64,000 nt of DNA from positions 99,278 through 163,277 of the forward strand of contig JAZOUB010000045.1 in NCBI GenBank assembly GCA_045657945.1. Direction: 5' to 3'. A model generated the notes under the pieces. The model was not told the DNA's origin and ran no database searches. It saw only the letters and a list, made by a program, of their open reading frames with translations. The stretch is from HGM04593 sp045657945 (GTDB lineage: Bacteria; Bacteroidota; Bacteroidia; Bacteroidales; Bacteroidaceae). A program made the translations under genes and the position numbers. The number at the start of each line of letters is the position of its first letter. Position 1 is the stretch's first letter. This document shows, piece after piece, positions 7,461 through 15,593 of this stretch.

Positions 7461-7754
7461 GTTTACTTGGATATTTCACAGCGAGTGCAGCCTATTTTCA
7501 CGTTAGTAAAAATAGTGCAAAAAAGCGAAATAAGAAAATTTCCCAATGTTTTTCAGCAAGTTACATACCGACAGTGCATAATAAGGGCTCAGTAGAAATT
7601 TAGTGTGGATATCAATACGCTTATGGTCTTATTCTACATCAGTCCTCAACCTTAATCGTTTACTTGTATTTTCTTCAAGTTACGCGTCAAAGTCCACGAT
7701 GTATGTCAATAAATCTTCATTGCAAAGGTAATTCCCCGCCAACGGCGGAAGGGC

Positions 7755-7872
7755 AGCGTTGGGAGGCACAGCGAGTAGCCGAGCAATGCTTGGAAACAGG
7801 CGGCATGATGTTTGAGCGTAGCGAGTACTTGCCGCCCCAAGTATTGCGACAAGGAGCGAGCGGCGAGGTGTG
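7755..7872. repeat. 118-bp direct repeat, copy 1
   Basis: Starts AGCGTTGGGAGGCACAGCGA and ends GCGGCGAGGTGTG. It matches 7956-8073 base for base except for about two substitutions, with a 201-bp period. It contains AGCGAGTAGCCGAGC-type GC-rich inverted motifs and no credible gene; long frames across it in several phases are a by-product of the repeat. Confidence 0.8.
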
Positions 7873-7955
7873 GAAAGTCGGATCGTAGCCATGTCGTTCT
7901 GTGAGCCAAGGAGTTGAACAACTTGCTTGTCTTCCTACCGCTTGGCCTCCGACTT

Positions 7956-8073
7956 AGCGTTGGGAGGCACAGCGAGTAGCCGAGCAATGCTTGGAAACAG
8001 GCGGCATGATGTTTGAGCGTAGCGAGTTCTTGCCGCCCCAAGTATTGCGACAAGCAGCGAGCGGCGAGGTGTG
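7956..8073. repeat. 118-bp direct repeat, copy 2
   Basis: Second copy, differing at the A/T of 'GCGAGT(A/T)CTTGCC' and the G/C of 'GACAAG(G/C)AGCG'. The 83-bp spacer between copies has CCGACTT near its right end, mirrored by AAGTCGG just after copy 1. Confidence 0.8.
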
Positions 8074-8163
8074 AACCGACTGAAGAATATTGCAGCAGCT
8101 AATACTGATGCAATTTGTGAACAAAGGAAGCGCCGAATGCTGTACACGACTGCCCCGTTTTTG

Positions 8164-8184
8164 GTACTTTTTTCAAAAAAGTAC
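8164..8184. repeat. Perfect hairpin in a gene-free stretch
   Basis: GTACTTTTTT, one base, AAAAAAGTAC. A related hairpin CTACTTTTC...GAAAAGTAG occurs at 32929-32952, also after CGCTTTTG- or CCGTTTTTG-type sequence at the end of a repeat-rich gap. The rest of 8185-8470 is A+T-rich with no gene I can support. Confidence 0.6.
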
Positions 8185-8475
8185 AGAAAGCAAGACTACA
8201 GAATGAATATAAGATAACAGAACAAGGTTAAAAATTGTGAGTAAGCGAGTGCGGGTAAATTTGTTTACACACACAAAGCGAGAGGAAGCAATTACAGCGA
8301 AATTAAAATGTGAGTTAATTCAATACGTCAATAAGCTATATTCCAAATTTAAAGTAAACCGGATTATCCACATCTTTTTGCTACTGAACCATAATAAGCA
8401 ATATTTTGCTAACACCAATGCTCAAAATGAGAATTTTGTTTCTTCGAAATAGAAATATAAAATACTAAGACACAA

Positions 8476-8511
8476 CAAGAGGAGGCAAAGATTTCTCCTT
8501 GCCTCCTCTTG
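8476..8511 (-). terminator. Terminator hairpin of the gcv operon
   Basis: CAAGAGGAGGCAA (8476-8488) pairs with TTGCCTCCTCTTG (8499-8511), located 18 bp after the gcvPB stop. The stem is strong; the minus-strand tail TTGTGTCTTAG is only moderately T-rich. Confidence 0.7.
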
Positions 8512-8528
8512 CAAATTCATTATTATTA

Positions 8529-9995
8529 TCAACCAAGCAGCTGCTTATAGGTTGTCTTGGGTGAGCGAGCGGCTGTTGTCTCGTCGAGACGGCGCACAGG
8601 TGTGCTGTGCGGAGCGTTCTTTACCACATCGGGGTTCTCTATTGCCTCGGCAGCAACCTTCTTCATCACTGCAATGAACTCATCCAGTGTCTCCTTGCTT
8701 TCGGTCTCTGTTGGTTCAATCATTATGCTCTGATGGAACAGCAAGGGGAAGTAGATTGTAGGTGCATGATAACCGTAGTCGAGCAGTCGCTTGGCAATGT
8801 CGAGCGTTGTAACGCCAGTCGATTTGTCGGCAAGGCCGTCGAACACAAACTCGTGCTTGCATACACCCTCAATTGGCAGGTAGTATTCGTTCTTCAGTGA
8901 CTCCTTGACATAGTTTGCATTGAGCACTGCAAGTGGACCTACCATCTTCACATTCTCGCGGCCGAGAGTGAGGATATAGGTATAGGCACGCAACAGCACG
9001 CCAAAGTTGCCAAGGAAATTGGAAACATAGCCTGCCGACTTCTCATCGGTGTCAAGATAGAACACACCGTCGGCATCCTTCTTCACCTGTGGGTTGGGCA
9101 GCAATGCCTCAAGACCGGCACGCACGCCTACAGGGCCGTCACCGGGGCCACCGCCACCGTGAGGTGTAGAGAATGTCTTGTGAAGGTTTATATGCATGAT
9201 GTCGAATCCCATGTCACCGGGGCGGCACTTGCCAAGCACGGCATTCAGGTTCGCTCCATCGTAGTAGAGCAAACCGCCACACTCATGCACCAGGCGTGCA
9301 ATCTCAGGGATTTCGGTCTCGAATATACCAAGTGTGTTAGGGTTGGTCATCATGATGCCGGCAACGGTGTCATCGAGCAAAGGTTTCAAGTCCTCTACAT
9401 CGACTGTTCCGTTGGCTGTTGACTTAACCTCAACAATCTCAAGGCCACATACTGCAGCACTTGCAGGGTTGGTACCATGAGCACTGTCGGGAACAATGAC
9501 CTTTGTTCGCTTTGTGTCGCCACGCTGCTGGTGATATGAGCGCATAATCATCAATCCTGTCAACTCACCGTGTGCACCGGCGTATGGATTAAGCGTAAAC
9601 GCTGCAAGGCCACTGATCTCGGCAAGCGACTCGGCAAGGTTGTAATAGACCTCAAGAGCACCCTGTGCAGCTTCAACAGGAGCATCGGGGTGTAGCCCAG
9701 CGAATGAAGGCAACGCGCTGATTTCCTCGTTAAGGCGAGGATTGTACTTCATTGTACAGCTGCCCAAGGGGTAGAAACCAGTATCGACACCAAAATTCTT
9801 GTTCGACAGGTTGGTATAATGACGCACCACATCAAACTCTGTAACCTCGGGAAGCAGGGGTTTGCTCTCGCGTTTAAGGTTATCGGGCAAGCAGCAAGGA
9901 CAATAGTTCTCCTTGAAAACATTCTTCGGAAGGGAATATCCCGTTCTGCCCTCTTTCGAGAGCTCGAAAATCAATTTGTCATAATTGCGTATCAT
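8529..9995 (-). CDS. gcvPB: Glycine dehydrogenase (decarboxylating) subunit 2
   Basis: C-terminal half of a split P protein of the glycine cleavage system. With subunit 1 it decarboxylates glycine and passes the aminomethyl group to the lipoyl arm of GcvH. It has 488 residues. The pyridoxal phosphate lysine lies in 'MHINLHKTFSTPHGGGGPG' (Lys273). Also seen: 'DTGFYPLGSCTMKYNP', 'PDSAHGTNPASA' and 'YYDGANLNAV'. It is the last gene of the lplA-gcvT-gcvH-gcvPA-gcvPB operon, 14 bp after gcvPA, so the two halves are made in equal amounts. The two-subunit form is known from Firmicutes, Thermus and archaea. Confidence 0.97.
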   Translation of the reverse strand: MIRNYDKLIFELSKEGRTGYSLPKNVFKENYCPCCLPDNLKRESKPLLPEVTEFDVVRHYTNLSNKNFGVDTGFYPLGSCTMKYNPRLNEEISALPSFAGLHPDAPVEAAQGALEVYYNLAESLAEISGLAAFTLNPYAGAHGELTGLMIMRSYHQQRGDTKRTKVIVPDSAHGTNPASAAVCGLEIVEVKSTANGTVDVEDLKPLLDDTVAGIMMTNPNTLGIFETEIPEIARLVHECGGLLYYDGANLNAVLGKCRPGDMGFDIMHINLHKTFSTPHGGGGPGDGPVGVRAGLEALLPNPQVKKDADGVFYLDTDEKSAGYVSNFLGNFGVLLRAYTYILTLGRENVKMVGPLAVLNANYVKESLKNEYYLPIEGVCKHEFVFDGLADKSTGVTTLDIAKRLLDYGYHAPTIYFPLLFHQSIMIEPTETESKETLDEFIAVMKKVAAEAIENPDVVKNAPHSTPVRRLDETTAARSPKTTYKQLLG

Positions 9996-10009
9996 GGTAT
10001 ATCCTCCAA

Positions 10010-11326
10010 TTAAATGTTATTCACTATTTCAACGAACTTGTCCATCTCCTCCTTTGTACGCTGCTCGGTAACACACACAAGCAACATGTCATCGGCTACA
10101 CGCACACCGCCAAGAATACCGTTGGCACACAGCGCATCGAGCACCTTCTCGGCAGGGACAGCCGTACGCACCACGAATTCATTGAAGAACGGTTTCTCGT
10201 AAGCCAGTGCGCATTTGCCTGTTGCTACAAGCCTGTCGGCAAGGTAATGCGCGCCGCCGTATGAGAGTTCGCAAGCCTCCTTCAAGCCCTTGTGTCCCAT
10301 CACTGACATGTAGATTGTCACATAGAGAGCCATGAGCGACTGGTTGGAGCAGATGTTGCTGTTTGCCTTCTCGCGGCGGATGTGCTGCTCGCGCGCCTGT
10401 AATGTAAGCACAAATGCGCGCTTGCCATCGACATCGGTTGTAGCGCCCACAATGCGGCCAGGCAACTTGCGTATGTTGGCATTGGTGCAGGCAAGGAAAC
10501 CCACGTATGGACCGCCGTAGCACATTGGGATGCCAAGCGACTGGGCATCGCCGCAGGCAATATCTGCGCCCCACTCTGCCGGTGTCTTCAGCACCGCAAG
10601 GCTCGATGGCTTGCAGTTCATCACAAGCATGGTCTTCTTTGCGTGACACATGTCGGCAACACCGGTATAGTCCTCGACAATACCATAGAAGTTTGGCTGT
10701 GCAAGGATTACGCCTGCAACATCATCGCCCTGTAGTTTTGCTTCAAGGTCGGCAAGGTCGGTAACACCATCCTTTTCGGCAATAGTCTCAACGATGACAC
10801 CCTGGTACTTGGCATAAGTCTCCACCACGCGCTTCACTCTCGGATTCATTGTTGCCGAAACAAGTACCTTGTTGCGTTTCTTTGCAATTGCAACACACAT
10901 CATCATGGCCTCGGCAGTGGCTGTTGTGCCGTCATACATCGAGGCATTTGTAACATCCATTCCAGTGAGCTCGCAAATCATTGACTGGTACTCGAAGATA
11001 TACTGCAATGTACCCTGCGAAATCTCGGGCTGATAAGGAGTGTATGCTGTAAGGAATTCGCCACGCGAGAGTATCGGTGCTATCACAGATGGCGAATAGT
11101 GATCCTCGACACCGGCACCGGCAAAGCATGCAAGGCTTGCATTCTTCTTGCCCAGCGCCTCAAAAAACCGCCGCACCTCAACCTCGGACATAGCCTCGGG
11201 AAGCGCAAACTCGCGGTCAAAGAGCAGCTGCTGCGGAATCTCGCCATAGAGGTCGTCCATGGACTTCAGCCCGGCAACCTCAAGCATCTGCTCAATATCC
11301 TGTTGGGTATGAGGGAAATATTTCAT
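10010..11326 (-). CDS. gcvPA: Glycine dehydrogenase (decarboxylating) subunit 1
   Basis: N-terminal half of the split P protein, 438 residues, the normal length for subunit 1. Seen: 'YFPHTQQDIEQMLEVAGL' at the start, 'FAGAGVEDHYSPSVIAPILSR', 'TAYTPYQPEISQGTLQYIFEYQSMICELTGMDVTNASMYDG', and 'RGPYV'-type motif here as 'CYGGPYVGF', all diagnostic. It forms an alpha2beta2 enzyme with GcvPB in the cytosol. It is separated from gcvH by 157 bp that hold a dispersed repeat rather than a visible terminator. Confidence 0.97.
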   Translation of the reverse strand: MKYFPHTQQDIEQMLEVAGLKSMDDLYGEIPQQLLFDREFALPEAMSEVEVRRFFEALGKKNASLACFAGAGVEDHYSPSVIAPILSRGEFLTAYTPYQPEISQGTLQYIFEYQSMICELTGMDVTNASMYDGTTATAEAMMMCVAIAKKRNKVLVSATMNPRVKRVVETYAKYQGVIVETIAEKDGVTDLADLEAKLQGDDVAGVILAQPNFYGIVEDYTGVADMCHAKKTMLVMNCKPSSLAVLKTPAEWGADIACGDAQSLGIPMCYGGPYVGFLACTNANIRKLPGRIVGATTDVDGKRAFVLTLQAREQHIRREKANSNICSNQSLMALYVTIYMSVMGHKGLKEACELSYGGAHYLADRLVATGKCALAYEKPFFNEFVVRTAVPAEKVLDALCANGILGGVRVADDMLLVCVTEQRTKEEMDKFVEIVNNI

Positions 11327-11402
11327 AATGAATTTACAATGAAATGCATTTCAAATTCGGTGCTGTCAAAAAGGAGGGAGTTAAAGGCATGCGATATGTG
11401 AG

Positions 11403-11453
11403 AAACCGCAGTTTACTTGAAGTAAATGAGGATTTCGAGCATGAGCATAACGC
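11403..11453. repeat. Dispersed 51-bp palindromic element, copy 2, inside the gcv operon
   Basis: AAACCGCAGTTTACTTGAAG... ending CATAACGC; the reverse complement matches 3684-3734. The core TTTACTTGAAGTAAA is nearly self-complementary. It lies in the gcvH-gcvPA gap, where it would be transcribed and could fold, affecting readthrough or mRNA stability (inference). Confidence 0.7.
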
Positions 11454-11483
11454 ATAAATCCGCCTTTTTGTCAGTAGCGACAA

Positions 11484-11864
11484 TTATTCGCCAATCATCA
11501 CTTTATACGCCTCCGCATCCATCAACGCATCAGCCTCTGCAGGGTCGGCAAGTTTCACCTTAATAATCCAATTTGCGTATGGGTCGCTGTTCACGAGTTC
11601 TGGGCTGTCATTCAAAGCCTCGTTAACCTCTACAACAACACCGCTCACGGGTGAGATAAGGTCGCTGGCAGCCTTCACGCTCTCAACTGCGCCAAAGTCC
11701 TCGCCTGCAGCCACCTCATCGTCAACATCGGGCATATCGACATATACCACATTGCCAAGCTCGTGCTGTGCGTAGTCTGTAATACCTACATAGCCATATT
11801 CACCCTCAATCTTTACATACTCGTGTGACTCGGCATAACGGAGTCCTTCAAGAATTGTACTCAT
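11484..11864 (-). CDS. gcvH: Glycine cleavage system H protein
   Basis: Lipoyl carrier that shuttles the aminomethyl intermediate between P, T and L proteins. It has 126 residues. The lipoylated lysine is Lys64 in 'FGAVESVKAASDLISPVSG'. Also seen: 'YAESHEYVKIEGEYGYVGITDYAQHELGNVVYVDMP' (conserved N-terminal barrel), then 'VNEALNDSPELVNSDPY'. It lies between gcvT and gcvPA. The neighbouring lipoate ligase gene would supply its cofactor. Confidence 0.97.
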   Translation of the reverse strand: MSTILEGLRYAESHEYVKIEGEYGYVGITDYAQHELGNVVYVDMPDVDDEVAAGEDFGAVESVKAASDLISPVSGVVVEVNEALNDSPELVNSDPYANWIIKVKLADPAEADALMDAEAYKVMIGE

Positions 11865-11924
11865 AATAAATTTGTTTTATTGGTTAGTTATTAAGTTTTT
11901 TATTCAACCTTCCCACCGTCGCTC

Positions 11925-12022
11925 GTTTTACTTGCGACACCTCCCCTCCAAAGGAGTGGCGGAGTTTCATACTATGCTCTCCCACCTTTTAGGGGGGAGT
12001 ACTGCAAAGCAGGGAGGGGGAT
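11925..12022. repeat. GC-rich inverted repeat between gcvT and gcvH
   Basis: The gap holds CTCCCCTCCAAAGGAG, then CTCCCACCTTTTAGGGGGGAG, and CTGCAAAGCAG-GGAGGGGG, a set of overlapping inverted repeats, with GTCGCTCGTTTTACTTGCGAC (a near palindrome) at its left end. It resembles multi-hairpin intergenic repeats common in this group. As it sits inside an operon it may act on message processing (inference). Confidence 0.55.
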
Positions 12023-12038
12023 TCGTAAATTGTTATCT

Positions 12039-13127
12039 TCACTTCTTGTAGTTCTTGTCATAAAAGCGTTTCTTTGTCACCACGCCGGGGAACACCTTCT
12101 TGCGAATGCGCACTGCAACCTCGGTATCAAGTTTTGCATAATCAATGTCCACCATTGCCATGCAGACGCTCTTGCCGGTAGAAATAGAGTTATAGCCTGT
12201 TGTGACAACACCCACAACCTTGCCGTCGGCCTCTACCTCATAGCCATGGCGTGGAATAGCCTTGTCTTTGAGTTCTATGCCCACTATCTTGCGTTTAAGT
12301 CCCTCGGCCTTCTGCGCAGCAAGAGCCTCCTTGCCAATAAAATCCTTTTCCAGTTTCACAAAGATGCCAAGACCGGCCTCGAGCGGAGTAATCTCATCGG
12401 TAAGTTCGTCGCCATAGAGTGGCAAGCCAACCTCAAAACGCAATGTATCGCGGCAACCCAAGCCACATGGCTTCACCTCACCACTTGCGAGCAACTTGTC
12501 CCACACCTCATTTGTGAAGGCATGTGAGCCATAGAGCTCAAAACCATCCTCGCCGGTATAACCTGTGCGGCTTATGATAATTGTTTCGCCATTATACTCC
12601 AATTCCTTGCAAGTGTAGAACGCCAGTTCCTGACATGGAATGCCAAGCACGCGCTCAATTATCTCCTCGGTCTTCGGGCCCTGAACGGCAACCTCGCCAT
12701 ATATGTCACTCTGGTGCTCCACTGTAACATCAAACTCCTTGGCATGCTCTGTTATCCATGCCACATCCTTGTCAATGTTCGATGCATTTATTACAAGAAA
12801 ATAACGCTGATGAGCCATTTTATAGACAAGCAGGTCATCAACGACACCACCTGTGGGGTGACACATCATGCCATAATATATCTTTCCGTCGGGAGCATCT
12901 GTAATGTCGTTGGTAAAGATGTGGTTCACGAACTTCTCGCTCTCGGGGCCTGTAACAAGCACTTCGCCCATGTGCGACACATCGAATACACCGCAAGCCT
13001 GGCGCACAGCATTATGTTCGTCAACGATATTGCTATACTGGATTGGCATGTCAAAGCCACCGAAAGGGCTGATCAACGCTCCCAATGCAGCGTGTTTGTC
13101 ATAAAGACAAGTTCTTTTATTCTCCAT
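12039..13127 (-). CDS. gcvT: Aminomethyltransferase (glycine cleavage T protein)
   Basis: Transfers the methylene group from aminomethyl-lipoyl GcvH to tetrahydrofolate, releasing ammonia. It has 362 residues, full length. Seen: 'HAALGALISPFGGFDMPIQYSNIVDEHNAVRQACGVFDVSHMGEV' with the conserved D-V-S-H-M; 'TVEHQSDIYGEVAVQGP'; 'SRTGYTGEDGFELY' (folate site); and 'RDTLRFEVGLPLYGDEL'. Its start is 7 bp after the lplA stop, so the two are cotranscribed. Confidence 0.97.
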   Translation of the reverse strand: MENKRTCLYDKHAALGALISPFGGFDMPIQYSNIVDEHNAVRQACGVFDVSHMGEVLVTGPESEKFVNHIFTNDITDAPDGKIYYGMMCHPTGGVVDDLLVYKMAHQRYFLVINASNIDKDVAWITEHAKEFDVTVEHQSDIYGEVAVQGPKTEEIIERVLGIPCQELAFYTCKELEYNGETIIISRTGYTGEDGFELYGSHAFTNEVWDKLLASGEVKPCGLGCRDTLRFEVGLPLYGDELTDEITPLEAGLGIFVKLEKDFIGKEALAAQKAEGLKRKIVGIELKDKAIPRHGYEVEADGKVVGVVTTGYNSISTGKSVCMAMVDIDYAKLDTEVAVRIRKKVFPGVVTKKRFYDKNYKK

Positions 13128-13134
13128 AGGTCAG

Positions 13135-14106
13135 TTATATTATAAGGTTTATAAGTTGTTCCTTTTGCAGGTTCATTATCACCGACGGCACATCAACCCC
13201 GGAGAGTGCCTCCTCAATTGCCTGTGCAGTGCGCTCCACCCCCTTTAGCCTTGCCAGCAGCATGGAGTCAATGTCGCCAATGATGAAGAAATCGCCCGAC
13301 AGGGAGACCGAGCGTATGCGGCCGGCCTTCACCTCGAGCGACACGCGAAACTCGCCCACACCCTCAATTCGCTCTTCCTTCACCAATGTAGCAGCAGGGT
13401 TGTTACCGTAGATGAATACATCGCTCAGGTACTCCTGTTCCATCTCTTCAATGGCAGCCACATCGGCAGTGGTGAGCACGACCTCACTGTCGCAGAGCAC
13501 GGCTTTCAAGTGGGATTTTAGTTCGTCGATTGAAATTGAGATATGCTTGTTCAGCGTGGTGACATGCTGCCTCACGGACTCCACCCCCTTGCTGCGCAGT
13601 TTGGCATCGGACGGGGTTGTGGCATTCACCATATATTCGAGATTGGTGTCATAGAGCATAGTGCCGTGCACAATGCTACGGCCGGGCAGTTTGTAGAATG
13701 CATTGCCCGAGACTTTCTTGCCATCAACAAGAATATCGTTACGGCCGGTGGTCTTTGCCTCCACGCCAAGACGCTGCAGGGCATCCTCGACCATCAGCAT
13801 GTAACGGTTGAAGGTAAAATTGACATTGGTATCGGGGGTGATATAAGAGAGCATCAGGTTACTGCGGTCGGCAAAGACACAGCCACCGCCACTCTTGCGA
13901 CGATAGAACTGGATGCCGTTGGCCTTGCAATAGGCGACATCCACCTCGCTCTCAACAAGTTGGTTGCGCCCGAAGATGACCGTAGGCTCAACCTGCCAGA
14001 TGAAAAAGTACTCATGCGCAGGAAATTCCCGTGCAACATACTCCTCCATAGCCAGATAAAACGGCAAACGGCGGTTCTTTTCCTCTGGAAGTTCTACATA
14101 AATCAT
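13135..14106 (-). CDS. lplA: Lipoate-protein ligase A family protein
   Basis: Activates free lipoate with ATP and attaches it to a lysine of carrier proteins, here presumably GcvH three genes downstream. It has 323 residues. Seen: 'WQVEPTVIFGRNQ' (W-x-x-x-P-x-V-x-x-G-R-x-Q), 'RKSGGGCVFADRSNLMLSYI' (R-R-x-S-G-G-G-x-V lipoyl-AMP loop), 'RNDILVDGKKVSGNAFYKLPGRSIVHGTMLYD' (catalytic-lysine region) and the C-terminal accessory domain with 'GVGEFRVSLEVKAGRI'. First gene of the gcv operon. No glycine riboswitch was found upstream. Confidence 0.93.
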   Translation of the reverse strand: MIYVELPEEKNRRLPFYLAMEEYVAREFPAHEYFFIWQVEPTVIFGRNQLVESEVDVAYCKANGIQFYRRKSGGGCVFADRSNLMLSYITPDTNVNFTFNRYMLMVEDALQRLGVEAKTTGRNDILVDGKKVSGNAFYKLPGRSIVHGTMLYDTNLEYMVNATTPSDAKLRSKGVESVRQHVTTLNKHISISIDELKSHLKAVLCDSEVVLTTADVAAIEEMEQEYLSDVFIYGNNPAATLVKEERIEGVGEFRVSLEVKAGRIRSVSLSGDFFIIGDIDSMLLARLKGVERTAQAIEEALSGVDVPSVIMNLQKEQLINLII

Positions 14107-14157
14107 GTGGAATAAAATTCAACTCGCCATCGGTTACAAACATAACGCGTTTGTGCA

Positions 14158-14188
14158 CAAATTTATGAATTTAAATTCTAAAAGCAAG
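14158..14188 (-). promoter_or_regulatory. Promoter of the lplA-gcv operon
   Basis: On the minus strand: CTTG (14185-14188), a 19-bp spacer, TAAATTTG (14158-14165), 52 bp before the lplA ATG. The leader contains an AACGCGTT palindrome (14144-14151) and an imperfect TGTGCACA. Confidence 0.6.
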
Positions 14189-14287
14189 TTTTATAACATT
14201 TTTTTTGAGTTGTTGGCAAATGAAAACAGCATTAGTTACTTTTTTTTACATAAGTTTGTTTATTTTAATTATTAGGCCTATTTTTGA

Positions 14288-14503
14288 AAAATTAACACGA
14301 TAAAACTACAGGAAGCGAGAGAGAAAACAGAAAAAGAGTCGCTTGAAGAAGAGCTTCGTCAACTGAGAGCCAAAGCTGAACAGATGGAACGAGAACGAAT
14401 AGAGAGAGAAAGACTGGAACGTGAACGCATTGAAAAAGAGGAATTGAGAAAAGAGATTGCCAGACTTAAGGAGATGTTGGGAAACAACGGGAACATTTCT
14501 TAA
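14288..14503 (+). pseudogene. 3' remnant of a coiled-coil membrane protein gene
   Basis: An open frame of 71 codons with no start, preceded by a stop (TGA at 14285-14287). It encodes a K/E/R-rich heptad string (R-A-K-A-E-Q-M-E-R-E-R-I-E-R-E-R-L-E-R-E) ending 'LRKEIARLKEMLGN'. This is closely similar to the C-terminus of the next gene ('RLKAQAEQIEQ...', ending 'NEIAKLKEILKN'). I read it as the surviving tail of a decayed paralogue whose membrane part is lost. Upstream (14190-14287) is A+T-rich with no gene. Confidence 0.7.
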
Positions 14504-14550
14504 CCATTCATAGTAATGAAATGACATCACTAATAAAATATTTGAAAACC

Positions 14551-15546
14551 ATGGAATTTACCAAAAACAACAAAGCGGGCTACACCCAAGTGATAATCAG
14601 CTTCCTGATTATCTTCTGCACATTCTTGCCATTTATAGAAGTAACTTATGGCAACGACTACTACCATTTCGAAAAGACGACATCTGCGATGTTGGAATTC
14701 ACCACATTTCTTGTTGCCGACAAAAAGACATACATAGGCTACCTGTTTGTTCTATTCTTCATGTTGCAACTGGCCAACATCTTTGTGCAGTCTCATAAAG
14801 GCAACAGATTCATATCGTTAGTTGCCGGAGTTGTAGGTGGAATTTCATTTATTCTGCTCCATAACCAAGTCAAGGAAACCGAAAATGACCTTGGCAACAA
14901 ACTGAATTACCAATGGGGATTCTACCTTTTGCTAATTTTGATTGCAGCACAGATTGTACATAAACTCATTACAAACCAGGAGTTATCCGAGGAAACTGCA
15001 ACAAACGAAGATGTCAATGAACTTTTTGAGCAAGCAGAAAGCGAGAAAAAAGAGCACACACAAACGGTTGCAGAAACCGAAAGAAAGACCGCTGATGCAG
15101 TTGTAGCCGAGGTGGTGCAAGAGGTAGCAGTTGCTCCGGCAGTGACTGTTGAAGCTATGACCGAAGAACCAGTAGAAGACAGCGAACTGGAGGCATTGAA
15201 AGCCGAGGCTGAGAAACTGAAAGCGATACAGGCTATGCTGAAGGCCGAAGAAGAGGCAAAGCAAAAGCTTGCAAAAGAGAAACTCGAGAAAGAACAGCTC
15301 GAAGATGAGTATCGCCGTTTGAAAGCCCAAGCCGAGCAGATAGAACAGCAAAAGAGAGAGAAAGAAAGACTTGAGAAAGAAAGGCTTGAGAAAGAGAGAC
15401 AAGAGAGGGAGAGAATAGAACAGGAAAGACTTGAAAAAGAGAGAATAGAGAAGGAAAAGATTGAAAAGGAGAGACAAGAAAAAGAGAATTTAATGAACGA
15501 GATTGCAAAACTCAAGGAGATTCTAAAAAACGAAAGCAACTCTTAA
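14551..15546 (+). CDS. Four-helix membrane protein with long cytosolic coiled coil (family member A)
   Basis: A 331-residue protein of unknown function. Four hydrophobic helices lie at about 10-32 ('IISFLIIFCTFLPFIEV'), 58-80 ('YIGYLFVLFFMLQLANIFVQ'), 85-105 ('SLVAGVVGGISFILL') and 120-140 ('GFYLLLILIAAQIVHKL'). Then comes an acidic linker and ~130 residues of K/E/R heptads (K-E-R-L-E-K-E-R), a long coiled coil. The motif N-I-F-V-Q after helix 2 recurs in the next genes. Start at 14551 is chosen over 14521 because 'MEFTKNNK' aligns with 'MEIPKQKA' of the next member. Both ends should be cytosolic. It could be a membrane scaffold; that is inference. Confidence 0.8.
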   Translation: MEFTKNNKAGYTQVIISFLIIFCTFLPFIEVTYGNDYYHFEKTTSAMLEFTTFLVADKKTYIGYLFVLFFMLQLANIFVQSHKGNRFISLVAGVVGGISFILLHNQVKETENDLGNKLNYQWGFYLLLILIAAQIVHKLITNQELSEETATNEDVNELFEQAESEKKEHTQTVAETERKTADAVVAEVVQEVAVAPAVTVEAMTEEPVEDSELEALKAEAEKLKAIQAMLKAEEEAKQKLAKEKLEKEQLEDEYRRLKAQAEQIEQQKREKERLEKERLEKERQERERIEQERLEKERIEKEKIEKERQEKENLMNEIAKLKEILKNESNS

Positions 15547-15593
15547 ATTAGATTATTTCACTAAATACAAAACATTCAAATTACACATATATT

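Noticed and set aside
7664..8147. Several overlapping frames of 70-115 residues on both strands
   Set aside because: They are created by the GC-rich 118-bp direct repeat, read equally well in several phases, and have no start context.
8237..8452. 71-residue plus-strand frame in the gap before gcvPB
   Set aside because: No promoter, no recognisable features, A+T-rich random-like composition; not enough support.
14107..14300. Possible glycine riboswitch before the lplA-gcv operon
   Set aside because: Leader of about 45 nt is far too short for a glycine aptamer and the upstream DNA lacks its conserved cores.
14922..15539. Long antisense frame over the coiled-coil gene
   Set aside because: Serine/phenylalanine-rich mirror of a K/E/R heptad repeat; composition is an effect of the sense codons.
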